A DNA stretch of 64,000 nt from Paraliobacillus ryukyuensis. Its GTDB lineage: Bacteria; Bacillota; Bacilli; Bacillales; Amphibacillaceae. A program made the position numbers and the translations under genes. The notes below the pieces were generated by a model, which saw only the letters and a program-made list of their open reading frames with translations, was not told the DNA's origin and did not search any database. Positions 1-8,874 of the stretch are shown here, in pieces. The stretch covers positions 1 through 64,000 of the forward strand of contig NZ_QNRI01000007.1 in assembly GCF_003315295.1 (NCBI RefSeq). The letters are read 5' to 3'. Numbering within the stretch: position 1 is the first letter of the stretch; each line of letters starts with the position of its first letter.

Positions 1-61
1 CGGCCATCTCTATTATACGATTGGAGATTCTTTTGTTACATCCCTTAAAGGTTTATTTTCA

Positions 62-83
62 CACAGGCATAGCCTGTGGTTTT
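62..83 (+). terminator. weak hairpin, possible terminator of an upstream gene
   Basis: Seven-base stems CACAGGC and GCCTGTG surround a three-base loop, followed by GTTTT. It could end a plus-strand gene lying left of the window. The first 60 bases hold no recognisable gene. Confidence 0.35.
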
Positions 84-94
84 AAAAGCATTAA

Positions 95-120
95 TAAAAA
101 AGCTTACATAAATGTAAGCT
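95..120 (-). terminator. rho-independent terminator of the ferredoxin gene
   Basis: On the minus strand a nine-base stem (AGCTTACAT / ATGTAAGCT) with a two-base loop is followed by a run of Ts. It lies directly after the ferredoxin stop codon. Confidence 0.8.
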
Positions 121-360
121 TTAGATATGTCCAAAGAACTTCTCAGCCTTTTCTAGATAAGGCTCTTGTTCTTCTGTTAAATCATACTCTTCTACAATAG
201 CATCTACTGGGCAAACGTTAACGCAAGCTCCGCAGTCTATGCAAACATCGGGATCGATGTAAAATTGATCTTGTCCTTCTTGAATACAATCAACTGGGCA
301 GACGGTGGCACATTCGCCAGCTTTTTCCGTTTCACAAGGACTCAAAATAACATATGCCAT
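121..360 (-). CDS. fer: ferredoxin with two iron-sulfur cluster motifs
   Basis: Small cytoplasmic electron carrier of 79 residues, the usual size of Bacillus-type ferredoxins. The first half has Cys9, Cys17, Cys21 and Cys25. The second half has the canonical CxxCxxCxxxCP motif at Cys40, 43, 46 and 50. The irregular spacing of the first set resembles seven-iron (3Fe-4S plus 4Fe-4S) ferredoxins, so one cluster may be 3Fe-4S. It is monocistronic, with its own terminator, and diverges from the LysR gene across a 217-base intergenic region. The electron partner cannot be read from the sequence. The nearby FMN-dependent YerD homologue is one candidate, by inference only. Confidence 0.92.
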   Translation of the reverse strand: MAYVILSPCETEKAGECATVCPVDCIQEGQDQFYIDPDVCIDCGACVNVCPVDAIVEEYDLTEEQEPYLEKAEKFFGHI

Positions 361-470
361 TGCAAACTCCCCCTTCTATCTCGACCTTTATCTAACAAGA
401 CTAATAATAGTCTTCTTATCTATTATGCTAGAAAAAGCTTATTTTTAAAAGTACGCACTTAAAAGTTCGC

Positions 471-489
471 TAGTATCTATAAGATACTA
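471..489. promoter_or_regulatory. perfect palindrome, candidate LysR-type operator
   Basis: TAGTATCTATAAGATACTA has eight-base arms around ATA. It lies between the divergent ferredoxin and LysR genes, about 90 bases before the LysR start. LysR regulators commonly bind interrupted palindromes in their own promoter region, so autoregulation is plausible. A second smaller palindrome (AGACTA-ATAA-TAGTCT) lies at 398-413. Confidence 0.4.
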
Positions 490-577
490 AAGGCATAACA
501 ATTTGAAAAACTCCTACCTTTCTTCCAGACAAAATTGAAGCTATAATGAAACAGAAACAAATATTTGGGAGGCACAC

Positions 578-1471
578 ATGCATATAGACAAATTAAAATA
601 CTTTATCGATTTAGTTAATTGTAAAAATTTCACTGAAACTGCTAAGCTGAATTTTGTTTCGCAGACTACCATTAGCCAACAAATTGCTTCCTTGGAAAGC
701 ACCTATAACATGAAGTTAATTGATCGAGATAAAAAACCAATCGAGCCCACACCTGCTGGATGGTTATTTTATAACGAGGCGATAATACTTTGGAAGCAGT
801 ATAAACATTTATCAGAAAAAATGATAGATTTTCAAGCAAACCACAGTCAATTACTCTCTGTTGCTTATGCTACACTCACTGATATCCAAAGCTTATTACC
901 TTTTATACCTTCGTTTAAACAAGCGCACCCAACAATAAAATTAGATTTTCAAAAAATATCACTTAAAGATATATCAACCTATTTACATAAAGGGATCTAT
1001 GATATCGCAATAGCCGTAGATTCAGAATTTAAAGCGACGGAAGAGATTGATACCTTTACACTTTATCAAGGGAAATATAGTGCAGCTGTAAGTAAACACC
1101 ATCCTTTGTTCAATCATCAAACAATAACGAAAGAGGCATTATACCAACATCCCCTAGTGATGTTAGATTCAAACGAGATCGGTAATTCTTATCAATTAAT
1201 GATTGAACACGCACTAAAAGATGGCTATCAACCAAAAATAAAACAGGCTGTTACAGATGTTGAATCAGAATTAGTTCAAATTGTGACAGAGAATTTAATT
1301 GGTTTTTTTCCAGATAATTATCAATTAAATTACTCAGAGGAAGAAATTCGCTTAATTCCACTAGAGGATTCATATCATACTTTTACCATTGAAATGGGTT
1401 ATGTAAAGCACAATTCAAATCCTGCTTTACAAACGTTCTTACACAATATACACGATTGGTTTTCTCAATAA
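578..1471 (+). CDS. LysR-family transcriptional regulator
   Basis: The 297 residues match the usual LysR length. The N terminus (about residues 1-60) is a winged helix-turn-helix with the family pattern, including the conserved stretch TAKLNFVSQTTISQQIASLE. The rest has the two-lobed periplasmic-binding-like effector domain. TGGGAGG lies six bases before ATG 578, and a TATAAT-like box lies at 542-547 without a convincing -35. The next gene in the same direction, an NmrA-like oxidoreductase, begins 84 bases after the stop and is the likely target. LysR-controlled quinone or electrophile reductases are common in Bacillota, but the inducer is not visible here. Confidence 0.9.
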   Translation: MHIDKLKYFIDLVNCKNFTETAKLNFVSQTTISQQIASLESTYNMKLIDRDKKPIEPTPAGWLFYNEAIILWKQYKHLSEKMIDFQANHSQLLSVAYATLTDIQSLLPFIPSFKQAHPTIKLDFQKISLKDISTYLHKGIYDIAIAVDSEFKATEEIDTFTLYQGKYSAAVSKHHPLFNHQTITKEALYQHPLVMLDSNEIGNSYQLMIEHALKDGYQPKIKQAVTDVESELVQIVTENLIGFFPDNYQLNYSEEEIRLIPLEDSYHTFTIEMGYVKHNSNPALQTFLHNIHDWFSQ

Positions 1472-1555
1472 GCCATTCGGTATTCCTATTAGACTTTGTT
1501 CAGCATTTCACTTATTATTAGATTATAAAATCATTCACAAGGAGTGCTAATAATC

Positions 1556-2497
1556 ATGGGAAAATTATTATTAACTGGTGTTGATGGAAATTTAGGAAAT
1601 CAAGCCGCTGCCTACTTATTACAAATCGCGGATAAAGATGAATTGATTTTTTGTGGCTATAACCCTACTGTTCTAGCTACTTATGCTGAACAAGGAATTG
1701 AGACACATGAAACAAACTTTAATACAAAAGAAGGCTTAGTAGAGGCTTTTTCAGGTGCTGATAAACTTGCTTTAATCTCCATGCCCTTTGTTGGGGAAAA
1801 GCGTCAACAAGCACACAGAAATGTTATTGATGCAGCAAAAGAAGCTGGTGTACAACAAATTATTTACACTTCTATAGTAAATGCTGGTGATGAATCAAAT
1901 CCAAGCGTTGAAAAAATAGATCATATTTATACAGAAAAATATATTAAAAGTGTTGGCTTAGACTATATCTTCTTACGTAATTCGCAATATGCGGAAGCAA
2001 TGATTACCAACTACTTTACTTTCGCTAAAAGTGATGGCGTGTTAAAAAATAGCCAAGGCGATGGTAAAATGGCTTATATTTCTCGTAAAGACTGTGCAAA
2101 AGCCGTTGCTTATGCACTTAAATCAACTGACTATCATCAAGCTACGTTAAATATCAACGGACAAGAACTAATGACAATTACTGATTTTGTTCGCATCGGT
2201 AATGAAGTAACAGGTAACAATGTTACTTATCAAGAAATCACCGATGAAGAAAATTACCAAATTTTCGATGCTATGGGTGTACCACGTACAACCAATGGTA
2301 AATTCAAAAAAGATTCCGAAGCACCTTACTCTTCTGATGGCATGGTAACCTTTGCTCAAGCCATTCGTTTAGGTAAAATGGATGACTTTACAGATGATTT
2401 TCAGCAACTAACTGGCCAGGAACCATTAACTGTTCGCTATATGTTTGAACATAACGATGCGTTTCAAGTAGGCGAACGACATTCAAAAGATAGCTAA
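1556..2497 (+). CDS. NmrA-like NAD(P)-binding oxidoreductase (QorB/SDR type)
   Basis: Atypical short-chain dehydrogenase of the NmrA/QorB group, 313 residues, cytosolic. The N terminus has the dinucleotide-binding motif GVDGNLG after a beta strand, and the usual FLRNSQYAE region follows mid-protein. Relatives reduce quinones or act as NADPH sensors, and the substrate here is unknown. AAGGAG at 1539-1544 favours ATG 1556 over an in-frame GTG at 1544 that overlaps the ribosome site. It probably forms a regulatory unit with the LysR gene upstream. A hairpin terminator follows. Confidence 0.88.
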   Translation: MGKLLLTGVDGNLGNQAAAYLLQIADKDELIFCGYNPTVLATYAEQGIETHETNFNTKEGLVEAFSGADKLALISMPFVGEKRQQAHRNVIDAAKEAGVQQIIYTSIVNAGDESNPSVEKIDHIYTEKYIKSVGLDYIFLRNSQYAEAMITNYFTFAKSDGVLKNSQGDGKMAYISRKDCAKAVAYALKSTDYHQATLNINGQELMTITDFVRIGNEVTGNNVTYQEITDEENYQIFDAMGVPRTTNGKFKKDSEAPYSSDGMVTFAQAIRLGKMDDFTDDFQQLTGQEPLTVRYMFEHNDAFQVGERHSKDS

Positions 2498-2515
2498 ATA
2501 ACTAATTACATTAGG

Positions 2516-2574
2516 AAGCGAATTCATATTGAAATCTTAGACTATTTCACAGATGGATTCGCTTATTTATTTTT
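2516..2574 (+). terminator. terminator after the NmrA-like gene
   Basis: Imperfect 12-base arms AAGCGAATTCAT and ATGGATTCGCTT are followed by ATTTATTTTT. Confidence 0.6.
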
Positions 2575-2615
2575 ACTATCACCTCTTCTTTTAAATCGCT
2601 CCATCCATTCTAAAT

Positions 2616-2798
2616 TTGTTTACATGTCATGACCGAATTAGAGAGTGGATAGAACCATTTGGGATTCTTGGGCGTTTAATATTTTTGGGATTATCCATTT
2701 TTCAAGTTGTCATTACGGGTATCCCAAGAAACGTTACAACTGTTGTAGGTGTCATGTTATTTGCTATTGCTTCAGGTTCTTTTTTAAATATACCGTAA
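2616..2798 (+). CDS. short hydrophobic ORF, uncertain
   Basis: Sixty codons from a TTG start encode a hydrophobic segment that could hold one or two membrane helices (residues about 18-35 and 42-57). No good ribosome-binding site is seen and no family is recognised. It may be the remnant of a longer membrane protein or a chance ORF. It lies between two hairpin terminators. Confidence 0.25.
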   Translation: MFTCHDRIREWIEPFGILGRLIFLGLSIFQVVITGIPRNVTTVVGVMLFAIASGSFLNIP

Positions 2799-2826
2799 TA
2801 TAATAATATGAGCTTAATCAAAACAA

Positions 2827-2875
2827 AAATAGTAGCGAATAAGTAGAACAATTCAACTTATTCGCTACTATTTTA
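2827..2875. terminator. bidirectional terminator
   Basis: A long stem (AATAGTAGCGAATAAGT and its complement) with A-rich and T-rich flanks separates the short hydrophobic ORF from the convergent yerD-like gene. Confidence 0.75.
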
Positions 2876-2883
2876 TTATTAAC

Positions 2884-4440
2884 TTATTTTGAAGACTCGC
2901 GCATTAGCTCATACTTACGAAAAGAAGTATGGTAGGTGATATGTTCTCTCGTAAACTTAGTTGGTGAGTCTAACCCTGCAACAGCCGCCAAATCAAACAA
3001 TCCTTGTCGTAAGGTTACTAAATAGTTACATGTACGATATTTTTTCTCCTCTATAACTAGTCCTTGTTGTAGTTCAGGATCAGTAGTTGCTACGCCAACT
3101 GGACACGTATTTTTATGACAAACTTGCGACATAATGCATCCTACACTTAGCATAAATCCACGAGCAATGTTAATTAAATCCGCTCCTAACGACAAAGCCA
3201 TCGCGATTTTATCAGGAGTTAACAATTTACCTGAAGCGATAATTTTTGTTTCAGAACGTATTCCGTACTTTTTCAAATAATCATCGACTAAAGGAATAGC
3301 AGCAAACGCAGGTAAGCCTACGGAGTACGCAAGTTCATAATAAGAAGCACCGGTTCCTCCTTCACTACCATCAACTGTAATAAAATCGGGCACAATGTTT
3401 GTTTCAGCTATTGCTGCAATTAGTTTCTCCACTTGTGCTTCACTACCAACGACAATTTTCAAGCCCACAGGTTTTCCACCCGTCTCTCGTAAATCTTGTA
3501 AAAATTGCAATAGTGCTTGTGGTGATGCAATGCCAGGAAATCGATTCGGACTGTTAATTGCTTCACCAGCTTTCACTTTGCGAATTTCAGCAATTTCTTC
3601 GGTAACTTTGCTCCCATCCACATGACCACCACGTGTTTTTGCACCTTGTCCAAGCTTTAGTTCAAACGCCTTCACTTGGTCCATATTACTATGTTTTTTA
3701 AATTCTTCCCATGAAAAATCACCGTCTTCTGTTCTCACACCAAAAAGACCTGGACTGATCTGCATAATTAAATCAACATTTCCTTTTAAATGGTAAGGAG
3801 AAACACTACCTTCTCCAGTGTTCATCCAAGTGCCACCAGCCATTCCTAATCCCTCTGATAGTGCTGTGATAGCATGGTCACCAAGCGAACCAAAGCTCAT
3901 GCCTGATTGTCCAATCAAACCTTTTAATCGAAAGGGTTGCTTCGCAGTAGATGCGCCGAGAACCACATAATCATCTTCATGTAAATAAGCTGGATCTAAT
4001 TGTTGTTCGATTCGATGCTCATCACGCTTAAAAAGATTTTCTTTATCAATTGTGTATTCATATGTTTTTATTTTTGGTTCTTGTACAATCTTCATCTCTT
4101 CCTTTTTCATCGGAAACATATCATTTACAAGATACCAACCGTCTTTTTCAAAATTTCTTTCTGCACCATACCCCATCATCCTAGAATTATATTTACCAGC
4201 TTTGTAGACAAATTCAAACTCTTTTCGGTTAAATGGCTTCCCTTCTCGATCATTATTAAATAGGTATTGTCTTAACTCTGGACCCATCTTTTCTAATATA
4301 TATCTAAACTTACCTAATATCGGATAATTTTGTAGTACAGCATGTTCTTTTTGGTTGCTATCATGTATATAAAGTCGAATAATCATGGCTATCGGTACCA
4401 AAACGATGATCCCCAATAAAACACTTATTACCCATTCCAT
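2884..4440 (-). CDS. yerD: FMN-binding glutamate synthase family protein (YerD-like)
   Basis: The protein has 518 residues: one N-terminal membrane segment (about residues 3-22) followed by a glutamate-synthase-type FMN barrel. Visible motifs include the GQSGMSFGSLG loop, TVDGSEGGTGAS, and the cysteine cluster CHKNTCPVGVATTDPE that in GltB ligates a 3Fe-4S centre. No glutamine amidotransferase domain is present, so it is not a complete GltB. The reaction is unproven; relatives such as B. subtilis YerD are annotated only as glutamate-synthase-like. AGGAGG sits eight bases before ATG 4440, which is preferred over an ATG 27 bases further upstream. It is downstream of pyruvate oxidase and may share its transcript, though a hairpin separates them. 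Confidence 0.88.
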   Translation of the reverse strand: MEWVISVLLGIIVLVPIAMIIRLYIHDSNQKEHAVLQNYPILGKFRYILEKMGPELRQYLFNNDREGKPFNRKEFEFVYKAGKYNSRMMGYGAERNFEKDGWYLVNDMFPMKKEEMKIVQEPKIKTYEYTIDKENLFKRDEHRIEQQLDPAYLHEDDYVVLGASTAKQPFRLKGLIGQSGMSFGSLGDHAITALSEGLGMAGGTWMNTGEGSVSPYHLKGNVDLIMQISPGLFGVRTEDGDFSWEEFKKHSNMDQVKAFELKLGQGAKTRGGHVDGSKVTEEIAEIRKVKAGEAINSPNRFPGIASPQALLQFLQDLRETGGKPVGLKIVVGSEAQVEKLIAAIAETNIVPDFITVDGSEGGTGASYYELAYSVGLPAFAAIPLVDDYLKKYGIRSETKIIASGKLLTPDKIAMALSLGADLINIARGFMLSVGCIMSQVCHKNTCPVGVATTDPELQQGLVIEEKKYRTCNYLVTLRQGLFDLAAVAGLDSPTKFTREHITYHTSFRKYELMRESSK

Positions 4441-4482
4441 CCGTTCTTCTCCTCCTATTTCTTTCATTCACTCATATGTTAC

Positions 4483-4520
4483 AAAGACTTATCAAACTAG
4501 AAAGCTAGTGATAAGTCTTT
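4483..4520 (-). terminator. hairpin between pyruvate oxidase and yerD-like gene
   Basis: Eleven-base arms AAAGACTTATC / GATAAGTCTTT with an extended inner stem. There is no clear U-run, so it may be an attenuator or a weak terminator. Confidence 0.45.
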
Positions 4521-4535
4521 GGTGGTGAGAATTGA

Positions 4536-6251
4536 TTAAAACATTCTTTTTAGTACTGTTTTTAATGAAGGCATATCCCATTCAGTATCTCTCTCAATCA
4601 ATTTTTTCAATAAATATTTTGAATAGCCCATCGCTTGTCCCCATTCAATTTTACCTGGTAAGGGCGCTCTATCTTCTATTTCTACATCAATAATGGTTGG
4701 TTTTTCTATTTTACTTGCGCTTTCTAGAGCTTCCGATAAAGTATCTTCATTTGTTACATGGAAACCGATACCGCCACAAGCTTCTGCAAATTTAGCAAAA
4801 TCAAAGCCTTGTAATGCTGTTCCATATGAAATATTACCAATTTGTTCTTGTTCATATTTAATCATACCTAATTTGCTATTGTTTAAAATAATAACAGTAA
4901 TCGGTAAGTTGTATTTTACGGCTGTTAGGAAATCTTGCATCACCATGGCAAATCCGCCATCACCACATATCGCAACAACTTGTTTTTCTGGTTGTTTTAA
5001 TTTAGAAGCAATTGCCCCTGGCAATCCACAGCCCATCGTTGCAAGCCAACTAGATATAACAAGTTGCTGATTGGTCATCTTAAAGAAACGAGCAGTCCAA
5101 GTGGAGACATTACCAACATCTACAGATAAGATAGCATCATCTTCTACATAATCTTGTAATGTATGAATCACTTGAGGACCTTGCATTGGTTTATTTTCTC
5201 GTGGCTGGACAATATCATCTAAATGATTCCACCAGCTTTTCATATTTTCTTGGCAGGCTCTTAGAAAGACTCTATCTTCTTTTTCACTTATATGCTTATT
5301 GAACCATTGTAAAACTTCTACAGAAGATGCCACTAACCCAATATCAACAGGATAACGTTTTCCAATTTGAGCAGAGTCAATATCAATTTGAATTGCTTTC
5401 ACATCGTCTGGTAAAAAATCGCGATAAGGAAAAGAAGTTCCAACCATAATAAGTAGATCTGTTTCCTCCATTGCTTCAAAAGCAGGTTTGGTACCAATTT
5501 GACCTAGATTACCTAAATTTAATGGATGTTCATCTGGGATAACTCCTTTTCCTCTTAAAGAAACAATAATGGGAGCTGCAATGTTCTCACCAAATTGGAT
5601 CAATTCGTCTCTTGTCCCCATCGCTCCTTTTCCAGCTAAGATAAGCGGTTTGTTTGCTCTTTTTATTTCATTCGCTGCTTTTTGCAGATCTTCTTTATCA
5701 GCACGTAACGCTGGTTTTTTAAATGTAGAAGAACGTAGTTGAGGGTGTTCGACATTTTCTTTAAACACATCATCAGGAACACTTAACACTGCTACGCCAT
5801 TATAAGTATAGGCGTCTTTAAATGCTTGCTCTAACAAGGGACGCATTTGTTTTCCAGAGGTTACTCTTCGATGAAACACGGATACATCATCAAACATTCT
5901 TTCTAAATTTACTTCTTGAAAATTATCGGTTCCTACTAAATCATGGCTTATTTGTCCTGTAATCACAACGAGTGGAGCTCCGTCTGCTTTTGCATCATAC
6001 ATACCGTTTAACAGATGAATTGCACCAGGACCACCAATGGATAAACATACACCGACTTTATTGGTTAACTTTGCTTCAGCTGAGGCTGCAAGCGAAGCTA
6101 CTTCTTCATGACGAACTTGAATGAATGAGATTTCTTCCTGATGATTGCGAAATGCCTCAACTAAATTATTGACTGAATCACCAGGATACCCGTAAATATG
6201 CGATACATCCCAATCTTTCATAATCTCGATAACTGCTTCAGCTGCTTTCAT
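4536..6251 (-). CDS. ydaP: thiamine-diphosphate-dependent pyruvate oxidase (YdaP/PoxB-like)
   Basis: This 571-residue enzyme belongs to the acetolactate synthase/pyruvate oxidase family. The N-terminal ThDP-binding domain contains the GYPGDSVNNL loop and the conserved glutamate of QVRHEE (Glu49/50). A central FAD-type domain follows. The C-terminal domain has the cofactor motif GDGG (430-433) to NN (457-458). By homology with YdaP/PoxB it probably oxidises pyruvate to acetate or acetyl phosphate plus CO2, though the electron acceptor cannot be read here. AAGGAG lies seven bases from ATG 6251. It reads toward the yerD-like gene and diverges from the DUF4396 gene. Confidence 0.9.
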   Translation of the reverse strand: MKAAEAVIEIMKDWDVSHIYGYPGDSVNNLVEAFRNHQEEISFIQVRHEEVASLAASAEAKLTNKVGVCLSIGGPGAIHLLNGMYDAKADGAPLVVITGQISHDLVGTDNFQEVNLERMFDDVSVFHRRVTSGKQMRPLLEQAFKDAYTYNGVAVLSVPDDVFKENVEHPQLRSSTFKKPALRADKEDLQKAANEIKRANKPLILAGKGAMGTRDELIQFGENIAAPIIVSLRGKGVIPDEHPLNLGNLGQIGTKPAFEAMEETDLLIMVGTSFPYRDFLPDDVKAIQIDIDSAQIGKRYPVDIGLVASSVEVLQWFNKHISEKEDRVFLRACQENMKSWWNHLDDIVQPRENKPMQGPQVIHTLQDYVEDDAILSVDVGNVSTWTARFFKMTNQQLVISSWLATMGCGLPGAIASKLKQPEKQVVAICGDGGFAMVMQDFLTAVKYNLPITVIILNNSKLGMIKYEQEQIGNISYGTALQGFDFAKFAEACGGIGFHVTNEDTLSEALESASKIEKPTIIDVEIEDRAPLPGKIEWGQAMGYSKYLLKKLIERDTEWDMPSLKTVLKRMF

Positions 6252-6397
6252 CGTTCCATCTCCTTTTTAATTAAAACTCTCTATATGCAATACCCATCTA
6301 AAAAGGAGTAAAACATAAGTAAAGCTTTAATTAGAAGAGGTTTGTTAAGCAAAAATAGTGGTAAACAAAAAAAAAAGCTATTATGAGGTGATGAAAT

Positions 6398-7054
6398 ATG
6401 TTAACTACGATTGCATGGATTGCGTTAGTGATTGGGATTATCTGTTCCATTGTAATACTCATTGATGTCGTCCAACATCCACAACAAATGGCAATTATGA
6501 ATGTCGTTTGGCCGGTTAACGGCTGGTTTTTTGGACCAATAGCCATATGGACATATTACAAATGGGGTAGAAAAACTGCGAAAAATTTACAAATCGATAA
6601 ACAAAAAGGAGAAATGGGCCACGGTTTCGTATCTACCAGTCATTGTGCATCAGGATGTACTTTAGGTGATATCGTGGGGGTACCCATAGTTGCCATAACT
6701 GGACTGACGATTGTAGGATCAACCCTTTTTGCACACTATTTTGTTGAATTCGTCTTGGCTTACGTGTTTGGTATCCTTTTTCAATTCCTTGCAATCTATC
6801 CAATGAATAAAAAACAAGGGATTAGGAATGCAATTAAATCTGCCATTAAAGCAGACACTATTTCATTAATTGCGTTTGAAATTGGTATGTTTGGCTGGAT
6901 GGCACTTGTTCACTATGTATTTTTTACTCAGCCACCAGCTCCTTCACAGATAACCTATTGGTTTATGATGCAGATTGCTATGATCTTAGGTTTTCTAACT
7001 AGCTTTCCTGCGAATAAGCTATTAGTTAGAAAAGGGATTAAACATGCAATGTAA
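6398..7054 (+). CDS. DUF4396 membrane protein
   Basis: The 218-residue integral membrane protein has about six hydrophobic helices. Residues 1-50 form two helices with a VWPVNGWFFGP motif. A conserved polar loop SHCASGCTLGDIVG near residues 81-94 is characteristic of DUF4396 and could bind a metal or cofactor, which is untested. GAGGTGA precedes ATG 6398. It diverges from pyruvate oxidase and ends in a strong terminator. Function is unknown. Confidence 0.85.
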   Translation: MLTTIAWIALVIGIICSIVILIDVVQHPQQMAIMNVVWPVNGWFFGPIAIWTYYKWGRKTAKNLQIDKQKGEMGHGFVSTSHCASGCTLGDIVGVPIVAITGLTIVGSTLFAHYFVEFVLAYVFGILFQFLAIYPMNKKQGIRNAIKSAIKADTISLIAFEIGMFGWMALVHYVFFTQPPAPSQITYWFMMQIAMILGFLTSFPANKLLVRKGIKHAM

Positions 7055-7064
7055 TTATTTCTAA

Positions 7065-7098
7065 AAAATCACCTCTCATCCACTAGAGAGGTGATTTT
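7065..7098. terminator. bidirectional terminator
   Basis: Thirteen-base arms AAAATCACCTCTC / GAGAGGTGATTTT serve the convergent DUF4396 gene and the type VII-associated cluster. Confidence 0.85.
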
Positions 7099-7136
7099 GT
7101 GTAAAGCATAATAATTTCAATATTTAATGAAGTATC

Positions 7137-7580
7137 TTACATTCCTACACTCATTTTAATATAGTTTCTTCCAGAATGTGTATGCTTATATTCTACAAAA
7201 ACAGGTGTTTTTTGCTCCAAATTATGTCGTTCTAAATATTCAAATAGCTCCCAATATTTCACCTGAGATTGTTGCGTGAAATCTTCTGTTACTCTAGTCA
7301 TTACCATTGGATTTATCAAGAAATAACTTTGAAAAAAGACTTGCTCCTCTGAAATTGTCTCAAATTTGTTTTCCATAATCGGTAAGAAGAGTTGAATAAC
7401 CATCTCTTCTTCATTAGTCGGATCACTTAGAATAGCAAAAAAAATTGCACCTGTAGGGTGATAATTATGCTTTTCTAAAATTGCCATAAAATCTTGTATA
7501 GCGAGTTCTATATCTTCGGGATGAAAATGATAGTATTTTGACGCAACATTGCGATAGGCAATTTGATGTCCAGCCATCAT
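7137..7580 (-). CDS. DUF5085-like protein (LXG-operon accessory)
   Basis: The soluble 147-residue protein resembles the DUF5085 family often found downstream of LXG toxins in Bacillaceae. It has no membrane segment or signal peptide. Its fold looks like the AraC-effector/GyrI-like small-molecule domain, by residue pattern only. AAGGTGA lies seven bases before ATG 7580. It overlaps the upstream paralogue by four bases (ATGA), so the two are translationally coupled. The role is unknown: chaperone, immunity accessory or regulator are all possible. Confidence 0.65.
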   Translation of the reverse strand: MMAGHQIAYRNVASKYYHFHPEDIELAIQDFMAILEKHNYHPTGAIFFAILSDPTNEEEMVIQLFLPIMENKFETISEEQVFFQSYFLINPMVMTRVTEDFTQQSQVKYWELFEYLERHNLEQKTPVFVEYKHTHSGRNYIKMSVGM

Positions 7581-8038
7581 GTTACATCACCTTCATTTTG
7601 AATAGGTATGTATAAATCTATGATAATATCCCGATATACCTCTAAAATTACGCAATAGAAGGTATCTTCTAGTGTGATGCTATGCTCGTTTGCATAAGTA
7701 CGTAATGTTTTCTCCGCTTCATAAAAATCTAGCGTTTGATCCGCCTGACGCATGACCAATGCTTTACTTACAGTAAAATCTTGTTCAAACTGAAGGTCCG
7801 CATTGCTATCATCAATCGTTACTGCTCCATTGATCGGCATATAATAGTGGAATTCCCCAAATTTTGGTTCGTCTGATTCGGGTGAAAGCGAGAAAAATAT
7901 TGGCCCATTCTGGTAAATTCCTTCTGTTAATTGAATATCTTCTAATAAAAATATTCCATCCTGCCAATTCGCTTTTGGCTGAACTGTTTGATAGACTAAT
8001 AAATGATCAAACTGCATACCTCTCCGTTCTATCTTCAA
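7577..8038 (-). CDS. DUF5085-like protein, second copy
   Basis: The 153-residue soluble protein has a similar overall pattern to the next gene (N-terminal beta strands, YYMPINGAV-like core, C-terminal YIPI strand), suggesting an ancient tandem duplication with strong divergence. The likely start is TTG 8038, behind GAGGTAGGAAAA. An internal ATG preceded immediately by AGAGGT has poor spacing. It follows the interrupted membrane-protein gene by 39 bases in the LXG operon. Family assignment is less certain than for its neighbour. Confidence 0.5.
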   Translation of the reverse strand: MKIERRGMQFDHLLVYQTVQPKANWQDGIFLLEDIQLTEGIYQNGPIFFSLSPESDEPKFGEFHYYMPINGAVTIDDSNADLQFEQDFTVSKALVMRQADQTLDFYEAEKTLRTYANEHSITLEDTFYCVILEVYRDIIIDLYIPIQNEGDVT

Positions 8039-8077
8039 TTTTCCTACCTCATTTCATAATAAGTTTTCATTTAATAT

Positions 8078-8857
8078 TTATTCCATAATAATATTTCCGT
8101 CTTCATCACGTACTGGTTTTAAGCGGCCATTTTGTTCGTAATTAAAGCTATCGAAGCGAATTTTGCAATATTGTAATACAAGCTGTTCCGGAAGTACAAA
8201 AAGCTTGGTATAAAAAAGCCCGATCATCAATATAGCCATAATGATAGTTTCTGCTGAGGCAAAATCAAATGTTCTTATTAAATATTGAATGATAAAGACA
8301 ATTCCGATACCTGCTGGAATTGCAATTGGAAGAAGTGATTTTCCTTTAAATTTTCTTCGCTGGTAGTCCTTTTTTGCTCCTTTTCTATACTTTCCATTCT
8401 TTAATAAAATGTAGAATCGAATAAATGTAATAATGAAGACAATAAATCCAATGGCTAACGTAATATACGTAAATGTTATCATATCTTCTGAATTTCCATT
8501 TATATTTGCACCAATAGCAAGTAAAGCTACAATATAAAAAGAAATACCTCCTAAGTTTTGAGATTTTATAGTGTTTAAAAAATACTGGGTTTTTTGGTAC
8601 CGCATATAAATAGGACGTATTGCAAAAATAATAGATATAATTGCGATCATAACCGATACAATTAGATGAACTTTAAAAATTATGTTTTTAAATGGATAAG
8701 TTGCATATTGACCTCCGTAATATTCTATAAACAAGAGAAGTGCTTAAAAAAATATAAAAAGGATAACGACAGCACCCAAAGTTTTTGGCGCTTGTCGTCC
8801 AGATTCAAATGGACTTCGCAAAGCTAAAAAATCTTGCTCAGATAACTTCTGTAACAC
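8078..8857 (-). pseudogene. membrane protein, putative LXG immunity protein, interrupted by an in-frame stop
   Basis: A GTG at 8857, seven bases after AGGAG, opens a frame of 37 codons ending in TAA at 8744-8746. The same frame continues without another stop to 8078, giving 221 more codons. The stop falls inside what would be the first membrane helix (GAVVILFIFF, stop, ALLLFIEYY). A leucine codon TTA in its place would restore a smooth helix. The continuation carries about five further helices and a basic cytoplasmic loop (KKDYQRRKFKGK). No ribosome site precedes the TTG at 8734 that opens the downstream piece. Position directly after a pore-type LXG toxin suggests an immunity protein, by analogy with membrane immunity proteins of glycine-zipper LXG effectors. 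Readthrough or sequencing error are alternatives. Confidence 0.6.
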
Positions 8858-8874
8858 ATATTTTCTCCTTTCAT

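Noticed and set aside
6331-6546. Minus-strand ORF of 71 codons
   Set aside because: It is antisense to the start of the DUF4396 gene, with no ribosome site.
8711-8734. Separate start for the membrane protein at GGAGG near 8715
   Set aside because: The ATG after that site is in another frame and gives only eight codons. The long frame continues from the GTG at 8857.
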